Shown here piece after piece: positions 14,516 to 24,142 of a stretch of 64,000 nucleotides of DNA. Under the pieces are notes generated by a model that had not been told where the DNA came from, did not search any database, and was given only the letters and a program-made list of their open reading frames with translations. Both the position numbers and the translations under genes were made by a program. The stretch is from Neptuniibacter sp. CAU 1671 (GTDB taxonomy: Bacteria; Pseudomonadota; Gammaproteobacteria; Pseudomonadales; Balneatricaceae): positions 284,433-348,432 of the forward strand of contig NZ_JARHUE010000004.1 in the NCBI RefSeq assembly GCF_029222905.1, given 5' to 3'. How positions within the stretch are numbered: position 1 is the first letter of the stretch; every line of letters begins with the position of its first letter.

Positions 14516-15022
14516 TTAAACCGTATCGATCACACCTCCATTAACTTCAGCGAGTGCAATGGCCCGGTGAATCACGCGTGCATCATCCAGTGCACGATGA
14601 GCACGGTGAGATGCAGACTGCGTGAGTGTTTGCAGCGCATCAAAAAACTTATCCTGCTGGAAACCCTCCAGCCGCGTTGTGATATCCATAAGCACAAATG
14701 TCTGTTCGATCCCGGCATGCTCAAACAGTTTCTGCAACCAAAATCCGTCCCAGTCACTGTGATCTGAATAGACCGTTTTCCCCTCCAATATTCGATTCAG
14801 TTCTCTGGCAACCCGGCGTGCGGGTTTGCCACTGTTTTCAAGATCATGACGTGAAATGCCATGCAACGCTGCCGCCTTTAGACTCCAGTAAGTCCAGCTA
14901 TGCGCAGGTATAATCAGTGCCTGATATTCCTGGTCACCATTAACAATAGCGACCTCAATCGGATAACTTGCCGGGCTTAAGCCGCTCGCTTCAATATCAA
15001 TCACCCATATGTCCCGCTGCAT
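14516..15022 (-). CDS. DEDD-family 3'-5' exonuclease (DnaQ-like)
   Basis: The 168-residue protein has the three exonuclease motifs of the DnaQ/RNase T fold: WVIDIEASGLSP (Exo I, Asp and Glu), YSDHSDWDGFWLQKLF (Exo II Asp) and HRAHRALDDARVIHRAIA (Exo III, with His and Asp of the DEDDh type). These residues bind two metal ions for removal of 3' nucleotides from DNA or RNA. It is a stand-alone domain without polymerase, so the substrate is not defined. AGGGAT upstream is an acceptable ribosome site. It is convergent with the small exported protein gene. Confidence 0.85.
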   Translation of the reverse strand: MQRDIWVIDIEASGLSPASYPIEVAIVNGDQEYQALIIPAHSWTYWSLKAAALHGISRHDLENSGKPARRVARELNRILEGKTVYSDHSDWDGFWLQKLFEHAGIEQTFVLMDITTRLEGFQQDKFFDALQTLTQSASHRAHRALDDARVIHRAIALAEVNGGVIDTV

Positions 15023-15077
15023 GGCTGTTTATCCCTGGTTGCTGTTTGACCGGCTGGTTATGCTCACCAAACAGCGG

Positions 15078-15542
15078 CTACAGACAGAGTTCACTCAGAC
15101 CCGGATGGTTATCCGGACGTCGGCCCAACGGCCAATAAAATTTACGTTCACTGGCTGCGATAGGGTGTTCATTAATACTGGCAATACGTCGACGCATAAG
15201 TCCGTTGCGGTCAAATTCCCAGTTTTCGTTGCCGTAGGCGCGAAACCACTGTCCGGAATCATCATGGAACTCATATGCAAAACGCACCGCAATCCGCTCG
15301 CCACTGCAGGCCCATAGCTCTTTAATGAGCCGGTAATCCTGTTCGCGGGTCCATTTTCGCGTAAGCAGTTGTTTTATCTCATCTCGACCACGCACAAATT
15401 CTGCTCGATTTCTCCATTCACAATCGGGGGTATAAGCCAGAGAGACGGTCTCTGGATTTCGGCTATTCCAGGCATCTTCTGCAAGACGAATTTTTTCCAT
15501 GGCCGTGCTATCAGTAAATGGCGGTAACAGGGGGCGTGACAT
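15078..15542 (-). CDS. DUF1348 NTF2-like protein
   Basis: The protein of 154 residues has the SnoaL/NTF2-like cone fold signature of DUF1348: [62 protein letters not shown] and [20 protein letters not shown]. Members are small cytosolic proteins of unknown enzymatic role, often next to AhpD-like or regulatory genes. GAGGTGA upstream of the ATG at 15542 decides the start over one twelve codons earlier. It lies 54 bases downstream of the AhpD-like gene on the same strand and probably forms an operon with it under the divergent LysR regulator. Confidence 0.85.
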   Translation of the reverse strand: MSRPLLPPFTDSTAMEKIRLAEDAWNSRNPETVSLAYTPDCEWRNRAEFVRGRDEIKQLLTRKWTREQDYRLIKELWACSGERIAVRFAYEFHDDSGQWFRAYGNENWEFDRNGLMRRRIASINEHPIAASERKFYWPLGRRPDNHPGLSELCL

Positions 15543-15596
15543 ACTACTCACCTCAATAGATAAATTGGCGGATGGCAAATCGCCACCCGCACAAGA

Positions 15597-16145
15597 TCAG
15601 GCTGCGACTTTTGCAGCGGCTGGAAAATCAATTTCAGTGCCGAGCACTTCATTGACATAGTTGGTGAACGTATTCAGCGCAACGTGTCCCAGGATTTCTA
15701 CAATTTCTGCATCGCTGTAACCTGCGTCACGCACATCCTGAAGGTCGGTGTCTGCAACCTTGCCCCGGTTATTGACAATATTGACGGCAAATCTCACTGC
15801 AACGGCGGCCTTACTGTCTCCGGAAGTGCCAAGCCGGTTTGCTCTGATTTCACTGACACTCAGCTTAGCCAGATTGGTAGCGAGATAATTGTGGGCCGCC
15901 AGGCAGTAGTCGCAGCCATTGATCTCTGCCACGGCCAGCGCAATTCGCTCCCGGGTCTGAGCGCTCAACGAGCCCTGGCTTAATGCTCCATTCAGACCCA
16001 GATAGCCCTCAAGGGTTTGAGGGCTGTTGGCAATGATGCGGAATAGGTTGGGAACACTGCCCAGAAGGCTCTTTACCGCTTCGAGTGAATTTTTAGCGGC
16101 GTCTGGTGCAGCATCAATAGTGGCTGGAGTTGGAATACGAGACAT
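15597..16145 (-). CDS. carboxymuconolactone decarboxylase/AhpD-like protein
   Basis: The 182-residue protein contains the AhpD core: LSAQTRERIALAVAEINGCDYCLAAHNYLA with the redox pair CDYC, the preceding Glu and the following His that relay protons in AhpD alkylhydroperoxidases. The C-terminal helix ALNTFTNYVNEVLGTEIDFP is typical of the peroxidase-related subfamily (macrophage-type CMD). It probably reduces peroxides or acts as a thiol-disulfide partner in the cytoplasm. AGGAGCT before the ATG is a good ribosome site. It heads a two-gene operon with the DUF1348 gene, divergent from a LysR regulator with a palindrome between. Confidence 0.88.
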   Translation of the reverse strand: MSRIPTPATIDAAPDAAKNSLEAVKSLLGSVPNLFRIIANSPQTLEGYLGLNGALSQGSLSAQTRERIALAVAEINGCDYCLAAHNYLATNLAKLSVSEIRANRLGTSGDSKAAVAVRFAVNIVNNRGKVADTDLQDVRDAGYSDAEIVEILGHVALNTFTNYVNEVLGTEIDFPAAAKVAA

Positions 16146-16191
16146 GATTAGCTCCTGTGATATCTAAGTTGGGAGCCTTCATACTACAATT

Positions 16192-16213
16192 ACCAATTAG
16201 AGGAATAATTGGT
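16192..16213. promoter_or_regulatory. candidate LysR operator between ahpD-like gene and regulator
   Basis: ACCAATTA and TAATTGGT form a perfect 8-bp inverted repeat around a 6-base spacer in the 127-base divergent region. LysR-type proteins bind interrupted dyads of this kind, with T and A at the ends of an AT-rich core. The repeat sits about 47 bases before the ahpD-like ATG, where it could control both promoters. Confidence 0.55.
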
Positions 16214-16272
16214 TATAAAATTAACTATCTATTACATATTTTGAAATTATCTAACGAGCAGGCGCCCCTTGT

Positions 16273-17175
16273 ATGGATAAATTTGATGCGATGCGAATTT
16301 TTGTTGAAGTCGCTGAGGCTAATAGCTTTGTTGCCGCCAGCCGCAAGCTTGACCTATCGGCACCAGCTGTAACCCGTGCGATTGCGAGGCTTGAAAAAGT
16401 ACTCGGGGTACAGCTGTTCAACAGAACAACCCGTCATATCCGACTGACAGACACGGGAGCGCGTTTCTTTGATGACGCCAAACGGATTCTGGAAGATCTG
16501 GAGCAGGCAGAAGCCATGGCAAACGGGAGTTACATTCAACCGAAAGGGGAATTAACCATTACAGCGCCTGTTTTGTTCGGACAGATGCATATCACGCCCA
16601 TTCTCACGGAATACCTGCAGGCCAACCCTGCGGTCACAGCCAATGCCCTTTTTTTCGATCGCATTAGCAATCTTATTGATGAGGGTATGGATATCGCCAT
16701 CCGCATCGGCCCTTTAAAGGATTCAAGCCTGTATGCCACCCGTGTAGGTCACGTGCAAAGGATTGTGTGCGCTTCTCCGGAGTATCTAAAAGAATATGGG
16801 ACACCCGAGCACCCATCCGAACTGACTGACCACAGAATCATTCAGGCCACGACCGTTGAACCCTCGACCAGCTGGAGATTTTCGTCACCCAAGGGCAAAG
16901 TCAGTGTGAAAGTGACACCACGCATGAATTGTTGCCAGAATGGTGCAGCCATCTGTGCCGCATCTCATGGATTTGGCATCACCCGTCTGATGTCCTATCA
17001 GGTGGGCGAGGAACTTAAAGCCGGAGTCCTGCAACGGATTTTAAAGGATTTTGAAATGGACCCTCTGCCCGTCAACATTGTTTATCTGGGCGGACAGAAA
17101 GCTAACGCAAAAATTCGCTCATTCATTGATCTGGCGGTAGAACGACTGAGAGCCAATCCATTTATAGATCATTAA
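16273..17175 (+). CDS. LysR-family transcriptional regulator
   Basis: The 300-residue protein begins MDKFDAMRIFVEVAEANSF, followed by the winged-helix recognition helix (ASRKLDLSAPAVTRAIARLEKVLGVQLFNRTTR). The rest is a periplasmic-binding-like effector domain (GELTITAPVLFGQMHITPIL, DIAIRIGPLKDSSLYATRVG). These features place it in the CrgA/DsdC-like LysR group that often controls a divergent oxidoreductase or peroxidase gene. It is divergent from the ahpD-like operon with a perfect dyad between, so that operon is the likely target. No clear SD motif precedes the ATG, but the N terminus is canonical. Confidence 0.9.
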   Translation: MDKFDAMRIFVEVAEANSFVAASRKLDLSAPAVTRAIARLEKVLGVQLFNRTTRHIRLTDTGARFFDDAKRILEDLEQAEAMANGSYIQPKGELTITAPVLFGQMHITPILTEYLQANPAVTANALFFDRISNLIDEGMDIAIRIGPLKDSSLYATRVGHVQRIVCASPEYLKEYGTPEHPSELTDHRIIQATTVEPSTSWRFSSPKGKVSVKVTPRMNCCQNGAAICAASHGFGITRLMSYQVGEELKAGVLQRILKDFEMDPLPVNIVYLGGQKANAKIRSFIDLAVERLRANPFIDH

Positions 17176-17392
17176 CTATGAATCCGGCTTTTATCCGAAC
17201 AGCATCAGGCCACACTACTCAAACCTGGTAACCGGACTAACGGGTACTGCACATCATGCTGCGCTGATCGGAACAATGAGGCGATTATCTGTACCTTTAC
17301 GGTTTTGTTTTACGTTGAGAAGCGACCTGACACCCGGCCCGGCGCTGTGCTCGAAATAGAATTATGAAACCCGGGAGGAATCGCCAAACACT

Positions 17393-18223
17393 TTAGAAGC
17401 CGGCTTTTTCACGGTGAGCCAGCACCGGCATTTCAGCCCGGCAACGGCTGATCAGATCGGGCTGTAGTTCTGCCACAACCACACCGGGGCCGTCTTCGGA
17501 TTTCTCTGCCAGCAACCGGCCCCAGGGATCGACAATCATGGAGTGGCCCCAGGTTCTGCGGGACGGATTATGCTGCCCACCCTGATTAGCCGCCAGCAGA
17601 TAACACTGGTTTTCAACAGCCCTGGCTCTGTTGAGGCATTCCCAGTGGGCCTGCCCGGTGGTGTAGGTGAAAGCGGCAGGCATGAGCAAGAGATCTGCTC
17701 CCATCGCTCGCAGACGCTGATACATTTCCGGGAAACGCAGGTCGTAGCAGATGCTCAGACCCAGCGTACACTCTGGAAGGTTAACAACCACCAGCTGATC
17801 ACCGGCTTCGATCAGATCGGATTCACGATAACGCCCATGAGCATCAGCCACATCCACATCGAAGAGATGGATCTTGTCGTAACTGGATAGCAGCGTACCC
17901 TGCGGATCAAACACCAGACAACGTGCCCTGACCCTGTGCTCTACCATACTGCCATCAGGCCGTTGCGCCACCGGAAAACTACCGGCAATCAGGTAGATAC
18001 CATAACGACGGGCCCAGGCTGACAATTCAGCATAAACCTCCTGCTGCTGTTGTTCGGAGTGCGCCAACGCCAGCATGGCTGAAGATTCAAGCAGGGCAAA
18101 GTTTTCCGGTAACAGAACCAGCTCAGCCCCCTGAGCGGTGGCCTGTTCCAGCATCGTTTCTGCCTGTCTGAGGTTAGCTTTAAGGTCCGCCGTCGAAACC
18201 ATCTGCACTGCAGCAATACGCAT
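17393..18223 (-). CDS. nitrilase-superfamily amidase (Nit/YbeM-like)
   Basis: The 276-residue cytoplasmic enzyme has the Glu-Lys-Cys triad of the carbon-nitrogen hydrolases: Glu in VLLPENFALL, Lys in SYDKIHLFDVDV and Cys in LGLSICYDLRFPEMY. YDKIHLFD and the RTWGHSMIVDPWG block point to the Nit1/Nit2 branch, which clears deaminated glutathione. In gammaproteobacteria this gene commonly follows yhdP and precedes tldD. Here yhdP is upstream by 3 bases, but tldD does not follow in this window. The physiological substrate is inferred from the subfamily. Confidence 0.88.
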   Translation of the reverse strand: MRIAAVQMVSTADLKANLRQAETMLEQATAQGAELVLLPENFALLESSAMLALAHSEQQQQEVYAELSAWARRYGIYLIAGSFPVAQRPDGSMVEHRVRARCLVFDPQGTLLSSYDKIHLFDVDVADAHGRYRESDLIEAGDQLVVVNLPECTLGLSICYDLRFPEMYQRLRAMGADLLLMPAAFTYTTGQAHWECLNRARAVENQCYLLAANQGGQHNPSRRTWGHSMIVDPWGRLLAEKSEDGPGVVVAELQPDLISRCRAEMPVLAHREKAGF

Positions 18224-18226
18224 CCG

Positions 18227-21200
18227 TTAACCTCCGGACTCAGGCAGTACCGGACCCGGTTTATCCTGAGCCTTATTTGCATCTGGCAAAGAACTGAAAT
18301 CCGCTTCAGGGTTTGTCCAACTGCCATTGAGGTGATAACGCACCGTTGTAAATTTCTCCAGCGGATCACCAATCAGCTTATCCAGCAGGAAAACTGCACC
18401 GGCCACCTGCGGCGCCCCCAGCAACACGCTCACCAACGGAATATTGCCTGTGACTGGCAGGGCAACCTCTATATCTTTATCAACGGTTTCCTGTACCAGA
18501 TCCAGCTGACCGGTGAGCGCCATATTGGCGGACGGTCCTTTCATGACAAAGGGCGTACGGGTACGGGCAATACCACGTTCAATCTGATAACTTGCATCCA
18601 TCGCATCAAACGCGACGCCGCTTTTGAAAAGGTCAGTAAAATCCAGCCTCAGGCGTCGCGTGAGGGATTGCAGGTTGAGAATGCCAAATACCCGCAGCAG
18701 ATTACCGCTGTTACCCACATCCAGCAGGCGCCCATTACGGGCATTAAAATCAACCTGCCCATTCAGCTCTGCCAGTTCAAAATCCCACGGCGCTCCGGGC
18801 CAACTAAGCTGGGCATAACCTTTGAGTTTTTCCGTTTCAAGCGCTTTTGCGTAGCCCCAGGCTTTCAGGGCTTTGCCAAAGTCTTCACTTTTCAGATTCA
18901 GTGACAGTTCGGTGAGCTTTTTACCGTTCTGCTGCCAGTCCAACTCCCCTGTTACCTGGGTGCCAAACATATCACCTCTGATCTGTTCGACATTCAGGTG
19001 GTTAGGCTGTGGCCTGAGCTGTAACGACCAGTTCCCCAGTGGTTTCTCGTCCAGAAACAGGGCAGCAATGTCGATATCCATTTTTGGCAGATCGCCCGGA
19101 TTCATCCCCGGCAGAGGGTCCTTTTCAACCTCAGCCTGCGCTTCGGTTTTATCGGCCTTTTTCCAGACCAGACGGTCCAGCTTTAACTGCATGGGTTGTT
19201 CAGTATCTGTCGGCAATAACAAACGGCCGGACAACTGGTCAGCTTCCCCATTAATCATCCAGCCAAGATTGTCAGGTATGACCCGAGCGGACAGGTTATC
19301 CAGAGTCAGGCCGCCCAAATCAAACTCGGCGGTGCTGACCTTCACCTCCTGCAACACGGCACCTTTGGGCTGTTTGTCGGTTGAGGCAAGCAAAGCACTG
19401 TCGGTCAGAAATGCATTCAATTGCGCAAATTCAACACGTGGCAGGTAACCATCCACCCAGATACCATCAAAATCGGGCAGTTTGGGGGATGCATCGCCGA
19501 GGGTGAAGCGCGCCTTTCTGATCACCCCGAATTGAGTCTGAACCACCGCACTCAGCTGCTGACCAAGATTGAAGCGCAACAAACGGGGTTTGTCCGAAGC
19601 ACCACCCACCTCGGTCACCAGATCAAATGCGGAGACGTTTTCTTTGCTTTTGCCTAAGCCCTCTGGCGCTTTGATGGCAACGCCTTTCAAATCAGAGGTC
19701 AAGCTTAGCTGTCGGCATGCCTGCTTAGGACACAGTTCAAGTCCAGCCTTGTATTGCGCCGTGCCTGATGCAATCTGCAAAATATCCAGATTGAGCCATT
19801 TCCGAATCACATCAATTGCCACAGAGCCATCGAGATTAATCCGGGTGGAACCTCCCGCTTCAGTGGTGATGGTGCTTTTGACCGGTTTACCAAACAACTG
19901 GCCCGTAATTCCACGGCTACTCAAACCTAAGCGGCTGTCGTACTGCACAGATCCAGCCAGGTTACTGAAATTAAGCCCAAGTTCGGGCGACAGAAAGAGC
20001 CCCTGATTCAGTTCACCATTCACCCGCACGCCTAACTTCCCGGCAGAGGTGACCGGAATCGCCAGTTGCAGCAGGGTGTTTGTTGCACCACCCATCTGCC
20101 AGCTGGAAAAGCCATCCCCCACGGTTTCTTTCAGGGGCGTTTCAGCCAGCAGGCGACTCAGGTCCGACAGATCACCTGTCAGATTACCCTTGATATAAAG
20201 CTCAGGACTATGACTCGGCATAAACGCATTTACATACCCGATCCGGGTGTCATAAATGGAGCCACCCAAGGCCTCGACCAACAGGTCGCCATTGCGATAA
20301 AACACAAAGGCATCCGTATCTTTGACCGGTGGCCAGTCCGGCTGATAGGCAAATTCAACGGCCTTGGTATCGTAGAACATCAGCAGGCTGGGGGGCTGAA
20401 AGTCCTCCAGACGGCTTCGCGTATCACCGTTCAGCACCAGACCCGCTCGCTCAACCTGCCCTCCCTGTAGGGCTTTGACCAGCCAGACATACAGATTATC
20501 ACCCACAGCATGCGGTGGAATGTAATGCTGAGCCTGCGCCCCATCACTGTTTTCCATGCCGATCATCAGGGTCAGACTCGGCTGTTCATCCCGGCTGTAA
20601 GGCAAACTGATACTGAATCGACCTGCCGCCGAAACATATTGATCAGACAGATGCAGCAGCTGCGATGCCACCACCACATCATCATCTCGCAGGTGCCAGC
20701 TGATAACGCCGTTCGCTTTGTCATAGTGCCAGGGAGCACGGTAAAGGGTTGGGAAAAACAGCTCAAAGTCATCACTGTTAAGGTGAATTTCACCGCCAGA
20801 ACGGTTGACCCGCAAAAGACCGTTGATCCCTTTCAGCGCGGGCACATCGTGCCAGGCCTGAATGCTCACAGACTGTAGATCAGCTTCAGCTTCAAATGCC
20901 AGCCAGTCATCCGGCTGGGGCCATTTCACCCTTAAATTACTGACCTCTCCAGTCGGCGCCAAGGTGGTCAGAATCTCGCCCAGTTGCTCCGGCAAAAGCC
21001 GGTGTTCATTTAGCCACGCCTGAAGTTCAGCCAGCAGCATACGATCCAGCAACAGTTGTTCCGGCAAGATCTGTTGCCCCCGAATAACGACATTCAGACC
21101 GATAAAGGGCAACTCAAGATGATGGCTCTCTCCGACTGAGGCATCGAGTATCTGCAGTTGATAACCGGTATTACGACGTAACAGTGCGGTCTTTAACTGC

Positions 21201-22054
21201 AGTTGATTTAACTGAAACGCTGCATGATGCAGCTCACTCAGCTGCGTACTGCCTATCAGATATTCGATACGCCCGGCCTGTACCTGTCCCCAAAGCTGTA
21301 ATGAGGCCTGCAGGCTGTCGAGCTGTATATCTGCCAATCCCAGCCATGGATTCAGCACGGTCTGGTTCAGATCATCCACAACCAGATGCAAGCGGATCGG
21401 TGACTTGGCCGGATTCCCCTCCACTTCAGCACTTAAATGCAGACGGGTAGGATTTTGATCAGAAGCAAGCTGAGCATCCAGTTGCAGCTGATGCAACCGG
21501 CCATCATGTTGCAAACTCAGCTGCAGCGGTGACAGTTCGAGCAGCTCACCTTTCAGGGTTTCATATTGCAAACGTGTGTTGCGCAGACTGATCGCCTGCT
21601 GAGACAGTAGCAGTGTCAGTATCTGGGCGGGTAAATCTTTTGGTGGATGCGTCAGGGTCTGGGATGTCTGCTCAGGCTGGGTCAATTTAAGATGCAGGCC
21701 GTCCAGTTCCAGACGATTAAACACCGGCCTTAGCTGACGCAGACTCGCGGTCAAATCCAGCGCCAGATACGCCTGATTGAGCGACAACGCCAGTTCAGGC
21801 TGACCAGCAATGCCCTGCAATTTGAGGCCCTGCAGGTGTAAAGAGGGATAACCCTCCTGCCACTGGGCATCCATAGACACCAGAGCAACCTGAGAGTTTA
21901 ACCGCTGGCTCAACAGGTCGACCAGTGCCGCCTGATGGCCATTCAATTGCGGCCACAGCAGGCGAAATGTCAGCAGCAACAGCGCCGAAACCGACAGTGT
22001 CAGCACCAGCAGCCAATACAGGCCCCAAAATATTCGGTTTAAAGCGCCCGACAT
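18227..22054 (-). CDS. yhdP: YhdP, AsmA-like phospholipid transport protein
   Basis: This 1275-residue protein has a single N-terminal membrane anchor (WGLYWLLVLTLSVSALLLLTF) and a very long periplasmic repeating beta structure, as in YhdP (TIGR02099, AsmA-like family). YhdP, with TamB and YdbH, bridges inner and outer membranes to move phospholipids. The C-terminal portion (GRLLDVGNSGNLLRVFGILN and VALPVTGNIPLVSVLLGAPQ) is the conserved AsmA-like end. Length fits the family (about 1270). GAGGTGA precedes the ATG. It follows rng by 7 bases and lies in the mreBCD-maf-rng-yhdP order seen in many gammaproteobacteria. Confidence 0.93.
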   Translation of the reverse strand: MSGALNRIFWGLYWLLVLTLSVSALLLLTFRLLWPQLNGHQAALVDLLSQRLNSQVALVSMDAQWQEGYPSLHLQGLKLQGIAGQPELALSLNQAYLALDLTASLRQLRPVFNRLELDGLHLKLTQPEQTSQTLTHPPKDLPAQILTLLLSQQAISLRNTRLQYETLKGELLELSPLQLSLQHDGRLHQLQLDAQLASDQNPTRLHLSAEVEGNPAKSPIRLHLVVDDLNQTVLNPWLGLADIQLDSLQASLQLWGQVQAGRIEYLIGSTQLSELHHAAFQLNQLQLKTALLRRNTGYQLQILDASVGESHHLELPFIGLNVVIRGQQILPEQLLLDRMLLAELQAWLNEHRLLPEQLGEILTTLAPTGEVSNLRVKWPQPDDWLAFEAEADLQSVSIQAWHDVPALKGINGLLRVNRSGGEIHLNSDDFELFFPTLYRAPWHYDKANGVISWHLRDDDVVVASQLLHLSDQYVSAAGRFSISLPYSRDEQPSLTLMIGMENSDGAQAQHYIPPHAVGDNLYVWLVKALQGGQVERAGLVLNGDTRSRLEDFQPPSLLMFYDTKAVEFAYQPDWPPVKDTDAFVFYRNGDLLVEALGGSIYDTRIGYVNAFMPSHSPELYIKGNLTGDLSDLSRLLAETPLKETVGDGFSSWQMGGATNTLLQLAIPVTSAGKLGVRVNGELNQGLFLSPELGLNFSNLAGSVQYDSRLGLSSRGITGQLFGKPVKSTITTEAGGSTRINLDGSVAIDVIRKWLNLDILQIASGTAQYKAGLELCPKQACRQLSLTSDLKGVAIKAPEGLGKSKENVSAFDLVTEVGGASDKPRLLRFNLGQQLSAVVQTQFGVIRKARFTLGDASPKLPDFDGIWVDGYLPRVEFAQLNAFLTDSALLASTDKQPKGAVLQEVKVSTAEFDLGGLTLDNLSARVIPDNLGWMINGEADQLSGRLLLPTDTEQPMQLKLDRLVWKKADKTEAQAEVEKDPLPGMNPGDLPKMDIDIAALFLDEKPLGNWSLQLRPQPNHLNVEQIRGDMFGTQVTGELDWQQNGKKLTELSLNLKSEDFGKALKAWGYAKALETEKLKGYAQLSWPGAPWDFELAELNGQVDFNARNGRLLDVGNSGNLLRVFGILNLQSLTRRLRLDFTDLFKSGVAFDAMDASYQIERGIARTRTPFVMKGPSANMALTGQLDLVQETVDKDIEVALPVTGNIPLVSVLLGAPQVAGAVFLLDKLIGDPLEKFTTVRYHLNGSWTNPEADFSSLPDANKAQDKPGPVLPESGG

Positions 22055-22061
22055 GGGGTGC

Positions 22062-23534
22062 TCACCTCAATACAACATCAAAGCTTTCAATGCTGTAAAG
22101 CGGCTCAGCCTGGAAGCGAATGGTTTTACCAATAAAACTTTCCAGCTCGGCGACATGACTGGAAGCATCATCCAGCAGATAATCCACGACATTTTGCGCC
22201 GCCAACACCAGATAGGTTTCTGTGTCATAGGCCCGGTGCTGACGCAAAATTTCGCGGAAGATTTCGTAACAGACAGTCTCCGGGGTTTTAATCGATCCCC
22301 GTCCCTGACACTCATTACAGACATCACACAGCACCTGCTCAAGGCTCTCGCGGGTGCGCTTGCGGGTCATCTCCACCAGGCCCAGTTCAGACACACCCGT
22401 GACCTTGCACTTGGCGTGATCCTTCTCCAGCATGCGCTCCAGTGTGCGCAGGACCTGACGCTGATGATCCTCATCTTCCATATCAATAAAATCGATAATG
22501 ATAATGCCACCCAGATTACGCAGTCTGAGCTGACGACCAATCGCTGTAGCAGCCTCAAGATTGGTCTTGAAGATGGTCTCTTCCAGATTCCGATGACCCA
22601 CAAAGGCCCCCGTGTTCACATCCACCGTGGTCATCGCTTCGGTCTGATCGAAGATCAGATACCCGCCGGATTTCAGATCAATTTTGCGGCCCAGGGCTTT
22701 CTGAATCTCTTCTTCAACATTAAACAGGTCAAAGATCGGCCGTTCACCCGGGTAGTATTCCAGTACCTCAGTAATCTCAGGTACCAGCGCATTGGCAAAC
22801 TCTTCTGCCTTGACGAAGGTCTCGCGTGAGTCAATGCGGATACGCTCAAGCCCGCCGTGGGCCATATCCCGCAACGCGCGCATATGCAGTGGCAGATCTT
22901 CATAGATCATGCTGGGGGCAGAGGCATTGCTGATTTTTTTCTGAATGGAGCGCCACAGACGATGTAAAAACTGAATATCGGACTGCAGCTCGTTTTCACT
23001 GGCGCCTTCTGTCACGGTACGCAGGATATAACCCATTTCAGGCATATCACCATTACCGGCCTCAATAATCTGCTGCATCAACGCCCGCAGACGCTCCCGT
23101 TCAGCAGAATCTTCAATCCGTTGGGAAATACCAATGTGATGGGTACCCGGCATGCATACCAGATAGCGGGAAGGTAGTGACAGATGGGTCGTCAGGCGAG
23201 CGCCTTTGGTACCGATCGGGTCTTTGGTCACCTGCACCAGCAGTGACTGCCCCTCTCTGAGGACCTGAGCAATAGATGCATTACTTTTGTCTTCGTGGGT
23301 CGCGCCTGGTGGCAACACTTCCTCGACATGAATAAATGCAGCCCGCTCCAGACCAATGTCGACAAATGCCGCCTGCATGCCTGGCAACACCCGAACAACT
23401 TTGCCCTGATAGATATTTCCAACAATGCCGCGTCGATTCACCCTTTCGACATAGACTTCCTGCGGCATACCGTTCTCAATCAACGCCACCCGAGTTTCCA
23501 TCGGGGTAAAGTTGATCAGAATCTCCTCTCCCAT
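22062..23534 (-). CDS. rng: ribonuclease G
   Basis: RNase G is a 5'-end-dependent endoribonuclease in 16S rRNA 5' maturation and mRNA decay. The protein (490 residues, normal length) begins MGEEILINFTPMETRVALIE, with an S1 RNA-binding domain in VGNIYQGKVVRVLPGMQAAF. The catalytic metal-binding part has TTVDVNTGAFVG and IIIDFIDMEDEDHQRQVL, and the CDVCNECQGRG zinc-link cysteines lie at about residue 405. It lacks the long arginine-rich C-terminal scaffold of RNase E, separating it from rne. AGGAAAG before the ATG supports the start. It sits 17 bases after maf in the mre cluster. Confidence 0.95.
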   Translation of the reverse strand: MGEEILINFTPMETRVALIENGMPQEVYVERVNRRGIVGNIYQGKVVRVLPGMQAAFVDIGLERAAFIHVEEVLPPGATHEDKSNASIAQVLREGQSLLVQVTKDPIGTKGARLTTHLSLPSRYLVCMPGTHHIGISQRIEDSAERERLRALMQQIIEAGNGDMPEMGYILRTVTEGASENELQSDIQFLHRLWRSIQKKISNASAPSMIYEDLPLHMRALRDMAHGGLERIRIDSRETFVKAEEFANALVPEITEVLEYYPGERPIFDLFNVEEEIQKALGRKIDLKSGGYLIFDQTEAMTTVDVNTGAFVGHRNLEETIFKTNLEAATAIGRQLRLRNLGGIIIIDFIDMEDEDHQRQVLRTLERMLEKDHAKCKVTGVSELGLVEMTRKRTRESLEQVLCDVCNECQGRGSIKTPETVCYEIFREILRQHRAYDTETYLVLAAQNVVDYLLDDASSHVAELESFIGKTIRFQAEPLYSIESFDVVLR

Positions 23535-23551
23535 CGTCTTTCCTATACTGA

Positions 23552-24142
23552 CTACTGCCAGATCTGAATGCCTGCGTTATCAAGCAAAGCTGCCGTTTCT
23601 GCCAGCGGCAACCCCACTACTGCAGAATAACTGCCCCTGATCTGTCTGACAAACACTGCACCCAGACCCTGAATCCCATAACTGCCGGCTTTATCTCTTG
23701 GCTCACCCGTCTGCCAGTAAGCGCGGCATTGTTCCGGGGTGAGTGTTACAAACTCAACGTCTGTTGTGACCACACAGGTTTGGCTTTGTTCGCCATCCAC
23801 CAACGCAATCGCCGTCAAAACCTGATGCCATTGCCCGGAAAGCTGCATCAACATCTCAACAGACTCTGCTTCTGTTTCCGGTTTGCCCAGAATTTTACCG
23901 TCCATGTGTACAGTGGTATCCGATCCGAGGACCTTTTTTTTCTCTTGCAGCTGAGCGAAACACGCCCTGGCTTTTGCCAGCGCAAGCCGTTCGACATAGG
24001 CTGCGGCGGACTCTTCAGGCAACGGAGTTTCATCCAGATCAACGGGTGCAACCGTAAAGGGCACACCGATCTGCTGTAGCAGCTCCTTTCGACGCGGGGA
24101 AGCCGACGCCAGCACCAACTGAGCACTCTCTGACCGACCCAT
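23552..24142 (-). CDS. Maf-family nucleotide pyrophosphatase (YhdE-like)
   Basis: Maf proteins hydrolyse non-canonical or selected nucleoside triphosphates to monophosphates. The E. coli member at this position, YhdE, prefers dTTP and UTP. The 196-residue sequence has [21 protein letters not shown] at the N terminus, the catalytic [18 protein letters not shown] with the acidic base, and [20 protein letters not shown] near the end. All are family-defining. Its ATG overlaps the mreD stop (TAATG), giving direct coupling to the cell-shape operon. The dTTP/UTP preference is inferred from the family. Confidence 0.92.
   Translation of the reverse strand: MGRSESAQLVLASASPRRKELLQQIGVPFTVAPVDLDETPLPEESAAAYVERLALAKARACFAQLQEKKKVLGSDTTVHMDGKILGKPETEAESVEMLMQLSGQWHQVLTAIALVDGEQSQTCVVTTDVEFVTLTPEQCRAYWQTGEPRDKAGSYGIQGLGAVFVRQIRGSYSAVVGLPLAETAALLDNAGIQIWQ

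Noticed and set aside
17176-17392. 217-base gap checked for a tRNA or small RNA
   Set aside because: No cloverleaf or terminator is visible; nothing supportable was found. No tRNA, rRNA or CRISPR array was seen anywhere in the window.
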